Part shown: positions 8,803-16,868 of the stretch, piece after piece
Layout of the letters: every line of letters starts with the position of its first letter
How positions within the stretch are numbered: position 1 is the first letter of the stretch
Assembly (NCBI GenBank): GCA_007741555.1
Contig: CP036526.1
Location: 7,801,719-7,865,718, forward strand
Length of the DNA: 64,000 nt
Direction: 5' to 3'
From: Stieleria marina
GTDB lineage: Bacteria; Planctomycetota; Planctomycetia; Pirellulales; Pirellulaceae
Program-made: the position numbers and the translations under genes
Notes under the pieces: generated by a model
What the model was told of the DNA's origin: nothing
Database searches by the model: none
Seen by the model: the letters and a program-made list of their open reading frames with translations, nothing else

Positions 8803-9921
8803 ATGTCTACCAACCAACATGCTCATCATGAGTCAATCGTCGTCACCGGAGTCGGCGTTGTAACGCCTGTTGGTTCCGACCGGGACGCTTTTTGGCAAAA
8901 CGCTTGCAGCCAAGATACAAACTCAGCAGAAGCAGTATCCCTCCACGGGCGTGCTGATTTCGATGGCAAGATCGACGACTTTGGACCGCTGGCCAAAGAC
9001 ACGAAACGCGTGATTCGCAAATCGCTGAAAATGATGAATCGCGAGACGCAATTGGGTGTTGCCGCTGCCCAGCACGCCATTACCGAAAGCGGGTTGTTGG
9101 ATGCAGGCTATGAACCTGATCGCGTCGGCGTTTGCTTTGGTGCGGGCAACGTCGAAATCCGCCGTAGCGACTTTCAAGCCGGCGTGGATGCTTGCCAAGA
9201 CTTGATGCAGCAATTCGATCCTGCGGTCTGGGGACAACTGGGCATTCCACACATCGATCCACTTTGGATTTTGCGTGTGTTGCCAAACATGCCCGCATGC
9301 CATACCGCGATTGCAAACAATCTTCGCGGGCCCAACAACACCATCACGCAAGCCCGCGTCGCGACGAACATGGCGTTTGCCGAGGCACGAAACGCGATCC
9401 TCGATGGCGATGCCGATGCCATGGTCGTAGGCGGAACGGGTACCAACTTGCTGGAGACCATTCCAAGCGATGCGGATGAAATCAATCGACCAGCCGAAGC
9501 AGCGGCGGCCTTCGTGATCGAGCGACTCGGACACGCCGCAAAACGGGGTGCCCCCAACTACGGCGAAATTTTGACAACCGGCAGCGCCACCGCCATCGCA
9601 TCCAACCACCAAGCCAACCTTGCCGAAGCGATCGCGGGTGCAATCAAAAACGCTCTGCACTACACACACTTAGATCCTCAGTCCATTGCTGCGATCCAGA
9701 TGAACCGGCAAGAAACCCGATTGCGGCACTTTGTCGACGGTCTGGGTGATGCCGCAGCTGGCAGCAGCGCACTGAACATTGCCACGATGCTGCTTGCTTT
9801 TCAGCGCGAACAAAACGTTCCTCCGTTGGCTTGCAATATCGACACCCTCGAGAGCGGCCTGGCAAGTTGCTTGATCATTCGCAACTCAAAAGTTGATTCC
9901 TATCACAGGAGTGCGGCGTGA
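8803..9921 (+). CDS. Catalytically dead ketosynthase-like protein (chain-length-factor-like)
   Basis: A 372-residue thiolase-fold protein of the FabF/ketosynthase family (I-V-V-T-G-V-G-V-V-T-P near the start, G-D-A-D-A-M-V-V-G-G in the middle). Aligned with the next gene, the nucleophile Cys is replaced by Arg (about residue 185), the H-G-T-G-T loop is lost, and the G-H-S motif His is Asp. It therefore cannot catalyse condensation. By analogy with KS-beta/chain length factors of type II polyketide synthases it is probably the partner of the active enzyme downstream; this is inference. The ATG at 8803 is chosen because A-A-G-G-A-A precedes it; the open frame extends upstream to 8674 but without family sequence. 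Its end overlaps the next start by 4 bases. Confidence 0.85.
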   Translation: MSTNQHAHHESIVVTGVGVVTPVGSDRDAFWQNACSQDTNSAEAVSLHGRADFDGKIDDFGPLAKDTKRVIRKSLKMMNRETQLGVAAAQHAITESGLLDAGYEPDRVGVCFGAGNVEIRRSDFQAGVDACQDLMQQFDPAVWGQLGIPHIDPLWILRVLPNMPACHTAIANNLRGPNNTITQARVATNMAFAEARNAILDGDADAMVVGGTGTNLLETIPSDADEINRPAEAAAAFVIERLGHAAKRGAPNYGEILTTGSATAIASNHQANLAEAIAGAIKNALHYTHLDPQSIAAIQMNRQETRLRHFVDGLGDAAAGSSALNIATMLLAFQREQNVPPLACNIDTLESGLASCLIIRNSKVDSYHRSAA

Positions 9922-11240
9922 GCGCTACCAATTCCTACCGTCCCCGCGCCAATCAAGGTCGCCGCGTCGTTGTCACTGGCATCGGTGTCGTGACGCCGCT
10001 CGGTTCCACGATTGATACGTTTTGGAATGGACTGACGAACGGTCGGTCGGGCATCAGCACGATCTCCAGTTTCGACGCCGACAACTACCCGGTGCGAATC
10101 GCCGCAGAAGTAAAAAACTGGACTTTGCAAGACATCGGAGAAAGCCCGCGTCAGTGGCCACGTTGCCCCCGGCAAACCAAGTTTTCGCTCGGAGCAGGCA
10201 TCAGTGCCGTCAACGATTCTGGCATTGCACAATCGATTGACAATCCCCACCGCTTTGGCGTTTACCTCGGCTGCGGCGAACCGTTTGTTCCCTTCGATTC
10301 ATTCACGCAGTCGATGTCGACGGATGACGCACCAACCAAACCGCTGCGTGTTTTCGATCCTGACATCACGCAGCAGTATTCGCCCAACATGCCTGCCCTA
10401 CAATTGGCAGCGCGTTTTGGTGCCCGCGGCCCCAACCTGAACTGTATCGCCGCCTGCGTGTCAGCCACCCAGGCCATTGGCCAGTCCATGAGAATGATTC
10501 GTCGCGGCGACGCCGACGTCATGCTCTGCGGCGGGGCACACAGCTGCATTCACGAATTTGGCGTAACCGGCTTTTCGCGATTGTCAGCGCTGAGCCAAAA
10601 GAACGACTCGCCAACCGAAGCGTCGCGGCCCTTTGATCGCGACCGAGACGGTTTTGTGATTGGCGAAGGGGCCGCAGTCTTGGTCGCCGAAGAGTACGAA
10701 CATGCTCGCAACCGTGGCGCAATGATCTACGGTGAAATCACAGGCTATGGCGCCGCACAAGATGCTTACCGGGTGACTGATACGCATCCAGAAGGACGGG
10801 GAACGATCTCCGCGATGAAGCGTGCTCTTGCCGACAGTCGCTTGGACCCCAGCGACCTGGACTACATCAACGCCCACGGCACCGGCACGCAGCTAAACGA
10901 CAAAGTCGAAACAGAATCCATCAAACGCGCGATCGGTCCGCACGCGTTTAACACACCGATCTCCAGCATCAAAAGCATGCTAGGACATTCCACAACGGCC
11001 TGTGGCGCGATCGAGTTGGCTGCCTGCCTACTGGCCATGCAAAGTCACGTGATCCCGCCCACGATCAACTTGCAAAACGCCGACCCAAACTGCGACTTGG
11101 ACTACGTCGCAAATACGGCACGCGACCACCAGTGCCAGCACATCCTTTCCAACAACATCGGTTTCGGCGGCCAAAACGCGGCCCTGGTGATCTCCAACAT
11201 CAGCCAAAGCGTCACCGGAACCGTCCGCCGCGCTGCCTAG
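9918..11240 (+). CDS. Active beta-ketoacyl-ACP synthase (FabF-like, KS-alpha)
   Basis: A 440-residue ketosynthase with the full catalytic set: Cys180 in I-A-A-C-V-S-A, His320 in N-A-H-G-T-G-T, Lys352 and His357 in S-I-K-S-M-L-G-H. It should catalyse decarboxylative Claisen condensation of malonyl-ACP with an acyl primer. The GTG start at 9918 has an A-G-G-A-G at ideal spacing (9907-9911) and overlaps the previous stop as G-T-G-A, so the two ketosynthases are translationally coupled. No acyl carrier protein, ketoreductase or dehydratase lies in the window, so the product (fatty acid, polyene or polyketide) cannot be named. General FabF function cannot be excluded, but the dead partner argues for a specialised pathway. 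Confidence 0.92.
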   Translation: MSATNSYRPRANQGRRVVVTGIGVVTPLGSTIDTFWNGLTNGRSGISTISSFDADNYPVRIAAEVKNWTLQDIGESPRQWPRCPRQTKFSLGAGISAVNDSGIAQSIDNPHRFGVYLGCGEPFVPFDSFTQSMSTDDAPTKPLRVFDPDITQQYSPNMPALQLAARFGARGPNLNCIAACVSATQAIGQSMRMIRRGDADVMLCGGAHSCIHEFGVTGFSRLSALSQKNDSPTEASRPFDRDRDGFVIGEGAAVLVAEEYEHARNRGAMIYGEITGYGAAQDAYRVTDTHPEGRGTISAMKRALADSRLDPSDLDYINAHGTGTQLNDKVETESIKRAIGPHAFNTPISSIKSMLGHSTTACGAIELAACLLAMQSHVIPPTINLQNADPNCDLDYVANTARDHQCQHILSNNIGFGGQNAALVISNISQSVTGTVRRAA

Positions 11241-11346
11241 CGTTCTTTCAGTGCGATTCGTCGGCCTGACCGACCGCTACTTTGTGTCAATTGTCTGCCC
11301 TACAATCTGCGCTTTGCACCGACTGCCTGCATTGCTGAGAGAGCAC

Positions 11347-12309
11347 ATGATTACGCGTGAAGCCACGGTTCTGTTGACGCCTGAGTCGGAAGACTTGCGT
11401 TTCCTGCCCGAGGGTCCCTACCGCAATCCAAATGGGTTGCTTTCGTGGGTGTCGATTCAACACGGCAAAGATTCCGTCGTCGGCGCTGTCAACTTGCTGG
11501 ACCTCGACACCGGTAAAAACACAACGTGTCATCATCCAGGCCGTCCCGGATTTGCGTTTCCAACTGACCGCGAAGGAGTCTTTGTCGTCGGTGCAGAACA
11601 TTCGCTTTGGCTCTTTGACACCAAATCAGGCGAAAGCAAAGCGTTTGTCGATGGTGTCGACGCCGGAGTTGACGGAACCGTGATCAACGACGGACTTTGC
11701 TACGACGGACACTTGATCTTTGGCTGCAAGGACTTCGCCTTCGAGGACCACAAAGGCGGTTTGTATCTGCTGCGTCGAGGCGAAACCGAACTGGTGCAAT
11801 TGGACAACACACAGCTTTGTAGCAACGGAAAATTCATCGTCGCCGATGGCGATAAGCGAACACTTTTCGACATCGACACACCGACGCAGAAGATTACGGC
11901 TTGCGAAATCGATTTTGCGGCTGGCAATCGAGGCGAACAACGGACGATTGTCGACCTGACCGATGGCGAGGTTTACCCAGACGGCATGATCGCAACACCG
12001 GACGAAAAAAGCCTGATCGTCGCGATCTTCAATCCGCACGATGCGACGGTCGGTGAAGCCCGCCAGTACGGGATCGCCAGCGGTGAACTGGAGGCTGTCT
12101 GGCACACACCCGGCTCTCCTCGCGTGACTTGCCCACAGCTGATCGAGCACGACGGCAAAATCAAATTGGTTTTGACGACGGCGGACGAAGGCATGGACAG
12201 TGACCTCCGCGCTAAAAACCCCAACGCTGGTTGCTTGTTTGTTGGCGAGACCGATTTCACCTCGCTCAATGACAATCCAGTGTGGCCCGTGCCAGCGGAA
12301 ATTTCCTAA
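11347..12309 (+). CDS. SMP-30/gluconolactonase-like beta-propeller protein
   Basis: A 320-residue protein of the SMP-30/gluconolactonase/LRE family. Typical features are F-L-P-E-G-P near residue 18 (metal-ligand Glu), repeated blade strands such as G-F-A-F-P-T-D, and the Y-P-D-G-M-I-A-T-P-D-E-K-S-L-I-V-A segment carrying the catalytic-type Asp. Members hydrolyse sugar lactones with a divalent metal. No signal peptide is seen from this start, so it is probably cytoplasmic. The ATG at 11347 is preferred over the longer frame from 11251 because G-A-G-A-G-A-G precedes it. The stop overlaps the next start (T-A-A-T-G). A KDG kinase and KDPG aldolase lie just beyond on the other strand, which supports a sugar-acid role. 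Confidence 0.85.
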   Translation: MITREATVLLTPESEDLRFLPEGPYRNPNGLLSWVSIQHGKDSVVGAVNLLDLDTGKNTTCHHPGRPGFAFPTDREGVFVVGAEHSLWLFDTKSGESKAFVDGVDAGVDGTVINDGLCYDGHLIFGCKDFAFEDHKGGLYLLRRGETELVQLDNTQLCSNGKFIVADGDKRTLFDIDTPTQKITACEIDFAAGNRGEQRTIVDLTDGEVYPDGMIATPDEKSLIVAIFNPHDATVGEARQYGIASGELEAVWHTPGSPRVTCPQLIEHDGKIKLVLTTADEGMDSDLRAKNPNAGCLFVGETDFTSLNDNPVWPVPAEIS

Positions 12310-12590
12310 TGCCCGAAATTCCTATCAGCAGCGACCAACCGGCCGATGTGCCGACGTTTCGATGCATCGTCTATGTTTGGAAAACCGATTCCGGCACAGC
12401 TGCGCGAGTGATGAATCTAGACGGCATCGAATGCACGGCGGCAAGCGAGCGCGACGCGTTGAGCAAGATTGTTCCTGCATTTAAAAAGCGTCTCGGAGAA
12501 CTGGTTCAAAGCGGCGAAGAAATCCAGTGGACCAAACCTCCGCCGCTCGCAGACGGACAGCAAAAACGATTCATCCCGGTGCATCTCTAG
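12309..12590 (+). CDS. Small uncharacterised protein coupled to the SMP-30 gene
   Basis: A 93-residue protein. The ATG overlaps the previous stop by one base, which indicates coupled translation. The central part (F-R-C-I-V-Y-V, a short helix around A-A-S-E-R-D-A-L-S-K-I-V, and a Pro/Lys-rich end) suggests a small alpha/beta fold reminiscent of HicB-like domains, but I cannot assign a family. No signal peptide or membrane segment. The coding potential is supported by the overlap and by its position immediately upstream of a convergent gene. A role linked to lactone or sugar-acid metabolism would be guesswork. Confidence 0.7.
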   Translation: MPEIPISSDQPADVPTFRCIVYVWKTDSGTAARVMNLDGIECTAASERDALSKIVPAFKKRLGELVQSGEEIQWTKPPPLADGQQKRFIPVHL

Positions 12591-12616
12591 TCACCAGGTG
12601 TGCACTGCGACAGACG

Positions 12617-13705
12617 CTATCGAACAACTCGGCCCGATGCCTGTCCTGCTGCCAGCGCGTCGACTTCGGATCGACTGGCGTAGTTAAAATCGCCCGGGAC
12701 ACTGTGAGCCAAGCACGACGACGCGACAGCAAAGTTCAGTGCGTCTGCCGGCGAAACGTAGTCGTCGCACGTCAACGCAAAGATCAATCCTGCGGCAAAC
12801 GAATCTCCGCCACCGACGCGATCGACGATGTTGCGGATTTCATAAGGCTCATATCGCCCGCTGTTCTGCGGGGCAAATTCCGCTTCGTCGCTGCCTGCGT
12901 CGTACAGCATGGCGCCCCACCGATTGTGGGAGGCGGACAAACTTTCGCGTAGCGTCGTCGCGACCATTTGCACGTTGGGAAACTCAGCCACGATCTTTCG
13001 AGCGACGTCGGGATAGCGGTCAACATCCAACTGTCCGCCATGAACGTCGCTTTGCCCGGCGCGAATCCCCAAAACATCGCCACAGTCTTCTTCGTTGGCG
13101 ATTAGCACGTCGACGAAGGGCAGGATATTTCGCATCACGCGCCCCGCTAGTTCACGATTGGTCGCTGATTCATCCCACTGCCAAAGCTTGTTTCTGAAAT
13201 TCAAATCGCACGAAACCGTCAGACCAGCATCCTTGGCCGCTGTGACCGAATCAACTGTGGCCTGCGTTGCAGCGGCCGAAAGCGCCGGTGTGATCCCGGT
13301 CACGTGAAACCATGTTGCTCCAGCGAAAATCCCTTGCCAGTCGTAGGCGGCTGGATCGGTCAAACTGATAGCCGAGTGATCGCGGTCGTAGATCACACGA
13401 CTAGGACGTTGGTTTGCACCTGTTTCCAAAAAGTACAAGCCCAATCGCCCGTATTCAGTACGAATGATGTGGCTGGCCATGCCGGTGGCCTGGAGCGACG
13501 CGATGCACGCATCGGTCAGTTCGTTGTTCGGTAGCGCTGTCACAAACGAAGACTCACCGCCAAGCATCGCAATCGATGCCGCCACGTTGGCTTCGGCGCC
13601 CGCGAAAGAAACGTTCAACGTTCCGGGCAACCCCTGACGCAAACGCGTGAACCCAGGAGGAGTCAGCCGTCCCATGATTTCGCCAAACGTGACAATTCGA
13701 TTCAT
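12617..13705 (-). CDS. kdgK: PfkB-family sugar kinase, probably 2-keto-3-deoxygluconate kinase
   Basis: A 362-residue ribokinase-fold enzyme. The N-terminal signature G-E-I-M-G-R-L-T-P-P-G, the substrate region F-A-G-A-E-A-N-V-A, and the C-terminal ATP signature D-R-V-G-G-G-D-S-F-A-A-G (catalytic Asp) are all present. KDG kinase phosphorylates 2-keto-3-deoxygluconate to KDPG. The assignment rests on family similarity and on the upstream neighbour, a KDPG aldolase on the same strand 106 bases away, which would consume the product. A G-A-G-G-A-A site sits about 8 bases before the ATG. Another PfkB substrate such as fructose is possible but less likely given the context. Confidence 0.87.
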   Translation of the reverse strand: MNRIVTFGEIMGRLTPPGFTRLRQGLPGTLNVSFAGAEANVAASIAMLGGESSFVTALPNNELTDACIASLQATGMASHIIRTEYGRLGLYFLETGANQRPSRVIYDRDHSAISLTDPAAYDWQGIFAGATWFHVTGITPALSAAATQATVDSVTAAKDAGLTVSCDLNFRNKLWQWDESATNRELAGRVMRNILPFVDVLIANEEDCGDVLGIRAGQSDVHGGQLDVDRYPDVARKIVAEFPNVQMVATTLRESLSASHNRWGAMLYDAGSDEAEFAPQNSGRYEPYEIRNIVDRVGGGDSFAAGLIFALTCDDYVSPADALNFAVASSCLAHSVPGDFNYASRSEVDALAAGQASGRVVR

Positions 13706-13811
13706 TGTTTTGTGTTCCTCAAGTTCGGTGGTGACGCGTCAGCAAAAGGCACGCTCACGGCATCCGTGATGATGCCGCGGATTCCACTGGCCACGCCACA
13801 GATCGATACCG

Positions 13812-14489
13812 CTAAATTGTTTCCTGGGTTTCTTCTCGGAGTCGATCAACCTCGCGGCGTGCTTCTTTGGCATTGGCGGCAATCGATTCCCATTGCTGTT
13901 CCGCGATCAGTTGCCGTGTTGCGATCCAAGATCCGCCTACCGCCGGCACGATGGGTGATCGCAGGTAGTCGACCATGTTCGCTGCATTGATTCCACCCAG
14001 CGGCACGTACTGCAATCCCAGGTGATTGTACGGCGCAGAAATACTACCTAGATACTTCATGCCGCCGCTGGCCTGCGCAGGAAAAATTTTCAGTTCGCGG
14101 CATCCAAGCTCAACGGCCGCTTCGATTTCCGAAGGCGTCAAAATCCCAGGCGCAAAAGGCAGCCCCTGGTCCTGTGCACTCTTGACGACCCCTGGACTGA
14201 ACCCCGGAGCAACACCAAAAGCAGCCCCCGCATCGGCGACGACTTTGATCTGATCAGCCCGCAAGATCGTTCCGACTCCCGCCATCATCTCGGGCACTTC
14301 GGAGCGAATTCGTCGGAGAGATTCGATCGCGGCATCGGTTCGCAGGGTCAGCTCCATCACGTCGATGCCACCGGCCAACAGTGACTTGGCGAGCGAAACT
14401 GCATGGGCAGCATCATCGATGACCAGGACGGCGATCACGCCGCAGGACCGAATTCGTTGGAGCGTATCGTTTGGAAATAGTGAGTTCAT
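13812..14489 (-). CDS. eda: KDPG/KHG aldolase
   Basis: A 225-residue class I aldolase that cleaves 2-keto-3-deoxy-6-phosphogluconate to pyruvate and glyceraldehyde-3-phosphate. Seen: the catalytic Glu in V-M-E-L-T-L-R-T, the A-G-V-G-T-I motif, and the Schiff-base Lys in L-K-I-F-P-A-Q-A-S-G-G. Length is normal for the family (about 210-225). It is the upstream gene of a pair with the sugar kinase. Together they form the lower Entner-Doudoroff-type branch used for hexuronates and deoxy-sugar acids, consistent with the polysaccharide-degrading genes elsewhere in the window. Confidence 0.93.
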   Translation of the reverse strand: MNSLFPNDTLQRIRSCGVIAVLVIDDAAHAVSLAKSLLAGGIDVMELTLRTDAAIESLRRIRSEVPEMMAGVGTILRADQIKVVADAGAAFGVAPGFSPGVVKSAQDQGLPFAPGILTPSEIEAAVELGCRELKIFPAQASGGMKYLGSISAPYNHLGLQYVPLGGINAANMVDYLRSPIVPAVGGSWIATRQLIAEQQWESIAANAKEARREVDRLREETQETI

Positions 14490-14534
14490 GCTACATTCAT
14501 TGGATCAAGATTCTGCGACCACAGAGAAAATACC

Positions 14535-15791
14535 ATGATTCGATATTCATCGCTGATCCCCAGTTCATCGACCGTGCGATATTCATCGCTGGCGGGCACA
14601 CTCGCCATCGTTTTCTGTTCACTGCCTGGCTTTGGCTGGGCCCAAGAAGCGGACAAGGATCGACCGCAAATTATTGTGACAGGCGCCGCTCTGAAAATTC
14701 ATGCTGCCAGCCCGGTCGTCGATGGACACAACGACTTGCCTTGGGAAATTCGCAAAACGGATGGCCGATTCAAACAATTCGATATCGCCAAATCTCAACC
14801 ACAGTTCCACACCGACATTCAGCGTCTGAGAACTGGCGGAGTTGGAGCCCAGTTTTGGTCCGTTTACGTTCCGGTATCGACCACCCGTCAAGGCAGCGCG
14901 TTGTCGACCACGCTGGAACAAATCGCGTTGGTCAAAGAAATGTGCGATCGATATCCCGACACTTTTGAATTGGCCCTCAATGCGGCGGACGTTGACCGAA
15001 TTCGCGAAGAAGGAAAAATCGCTTCGATGATTGGAGTCGAAGGCGGGCATAGCATCGAAAATTCGCTCAGCGTCTTGCAACAACTTTACAAGCAGGGTGC
15101 ACGCTACATGACGCTGACCCACAGCGAGTCACTGGACTGGGCTGATTCATGTACGGGCGAGCCAAAGAACGGCGGACTGTCGGAATTTGGCGAAGAAGTC
15201 GTCCGAGAGATGAACAAACTGGGGATGCTGGTCGACATTTCTCACGTCTCGGCTGACTGCATGCGTCACGTGTTACGTGTGACCGATTCGCCCGTGATAT
15301 TTTCGCATTCATCGGCTTTCGCGATCGCCAATCATCCTCGCAACGTGCCGGATGACGTTCTAAAACTGACGCAGAAAAACGGGGGTGTCGTGATGATCAA
15401 TTTCTTCAATGACTTTATCAATCCCTACGATGCGATGCGGTCGACCGAACGGATCGCAGTCAAGAACGGGCTGCGAGCCAAGTTCCCGGACGACGAAGAA
15501 AAATCCGATGCGGAGCTCAAAAAATGGGAACTCGGAAATCCGCGAAGCGATCGCTGCACGGTACACGATGTCTTGGATCACATTGACCATGTCGTCAAAG
15601 TCGCCGGCATTCAGAGTGTCGGCCTAGGAAGTGACTTCGATGGCATCCCTGCCGTCCCCAAACAGCTTGAGGACGTTGCCAGCTACCCGGTCATCACTCA
15701 AGGAATGCTGGACCGCGGCTACAGTGAATCAGACATCAAGAAGGTGCTCGGCGAAAACGTCATGCGAGTTTTCCGAGCGGCAACCAAGTAG
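14535..15791 (+). CDS. Secreted renal-dipeptidase-like peptidase (M19)
   Basis: A 418-residue zinc dipeptidase of the M19 family with an N-terminal signal (hydrophobic stretch about residues 19-35, ending G-W-A-Q). The metal and catalytic residues are present: His and Asp in D-G-H-N-D-L-P-W, Glu in G-V-E-G-G-H, His in I-S-H-V-S, His in F-S-H-S-S, Asp in G-S-D-F-D-G-I. It would hydrolyse dipeptides or related amides in the periplasm. The signal region contains an in-frame duplication: the same 15 bases occur at 14541-14555 and 14577-14591, giving R-Y-S-S-L twice, so the N-terminal extension may be recent. It is divergent from the aldolase, 45 bases apart. Confidence 0.92.
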   Translation: MIRYSSLIPSSSTVRYSSLAGTLAIVFCSLPGFGWAQEADKDRPQIIVTGAALKIHAASPVVDGHNDLPWEIRKTDGRFKQFDIAKSQPQFHTDIQRLRTGGVGAQFWSVYVPVSTTRQGSALSTTLEQIALVKEMCDRYPDTFELALNAADVDRIREEGKIASMIGVEGGHSIENSLSVLQQLYKQGARYMTLTHSESLDWADSCTGEPKNGGLSEFGEEVVREMNKLGMLVDISHVSADCMRHVLRVTDSPVIFSHSSAFAIANHPRNVPDDVLKLTQKNGGVVMINFFNDFINPYDAMRSTERIAVKNGLRAKFPDDEEKSDAELKKWELGNPRSDRCTVHDVLDHIDHVVKVAGIQSVGLGSDFDGIPAVPKQLEDVASYPVITQGMLDRGYSESDIKKVLGENVMRVFRAATK

Positions 15792-15948
15792 CGATCTGGC
15801 GACGAATGCGTCCGCCGTTTTACCCTTCGCAGCTCGCTTGGATTGCATCAACAACTTATTTTCGCGAGGGCAAAGTATGCCGCAGGCGAGTGGTCTGATG
15901 GTTTGTAAAACGACTTGCGCATCGCATGGTGGAACGGGAGATCGTCGC

Positions 15949-16866
15949 CTAACGCAACCAACCACGTAGCACGGCGAGGTCTTTTTTGATCGCAGCCAAG
16001 TGAGCCGGCACCAAATCGGGATCGCGGTGGTCGAGATACTCTTCGTGAAGTGAAATCGGCCCGGCGTAACCGGTCTTGGCGAGCATCTTGAAAAACGATT
16101 TGTCGACATAGCCTTCGCCTAAAGGCACGTTGGTGACCTTCTTGTTTTGGATGGCAAAATCTTTGACATACACCATCCCCAAGTTGGGCTGAATCGCACG
16201 AAAAGCGACCGGCCAAGTGGACGTGCCCTCAGCGGTGGCGTGGCGAATGTCAAAGGCAACGCCCAGATCGGTAGGCTCGATGTCCCCCATGACTTCGCGG
16301 AGATCCCAGATCGAGGCCCCAAGATATTTGGTGCCAGCGTGGTTTTGATACAAACCTTGCACGCCATATTCGTGGTTCATCGCGGCGAGCTGTTTCAGTT
16401 TGGGCCGCCACTCTTGCCATTGCTCCTCAAGGGACAGATCAAAATCGTAATGGAAGTATTTCATTCGATAACGCTGGATGCCTAACGTACCAAGCGTCCG
16501 TAAGAACTTTTGCGTCAAAGGGTCGTCTGGATCATTGATATCGGACGTCGCCAACGTGATCTCAAGATTTCGTTTCTGCAGGGCGTCGACCAGCTTTGGT
16601 AATTCATCCGCGATCGCCTGAGTTTCGATGTGGCCGCCTTTGCGAATCGGAGCTTCGATTCCGTCAAAACCTAACTCAGCGATCTTGTCGGCCAATTCGT
16701 CAAACGAAAGTGAATTGAACGGTTTGGTGAACACGCAAATTTTGTTCTTCGACGATGCATCTTCCGCCGTCGCCTGTTGCGGGCGGAGCAGGGTACTGGC
16801 CATCGCCGAAGCAGCGGTGGCGGCAAGAAATCGGCGGCGGCCAAGTGTGAACTGGTTCGATGGCAC
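15949..16866 (-). CDS. Tat-exported sugar phosphate isomerase/epimerase-like TIM barrel
   Basis: A 305-residue protein of the xylose-isomerase-like TIM-barrel family (AP endonuclease 2 fold). A twin-arginine signal (G-R-R-R-F-L-A-A, Ala-rich to A-T-A) precedes the barrel. Typical strands include F-D-G-I-E-A-P-I, I-T-L-A-T-S-D-I, V-A-F-D-I-R-H-A and I-S-L-H-E-E-Y. These proteins bind a divalent metal and act on sugars or polyols; the exported planctomycete members lack known substrates. The start is GTG at 16866, only 2 bases after the stop of the upstream cytochrome/HEAT gene, so the two form an operon. Confidence 0.88.
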   Translation of the reverse strand: MPSNQFTLGRRRFLAATAASAMASTLLRPQQATAEDASSKNKICVFTKPFNSLSFDELADKIAELGFDGIEAPIRKGGHIETQAIADELPKLVDALQKRNLEITLATSDINDPDDPLTQKFLRTLGTLGIQRYRMKYFHYDFDLSLEEQWQEWRPKLKQLAAMNHEYGVQGLYQNHAGTKYLGASIWDLREVMGDIEPTDLGVAFDIRHATAEGTSTWPVAFRAIQPNLGMVYVKDFAIQNKKVTNVPLGEGYVDKSFFKMLAKTGYAGPISLHEEYLDHRDPDLVPAHLAAIKKDLAVLRGWLR

Positions 16867-16868
16867 GT

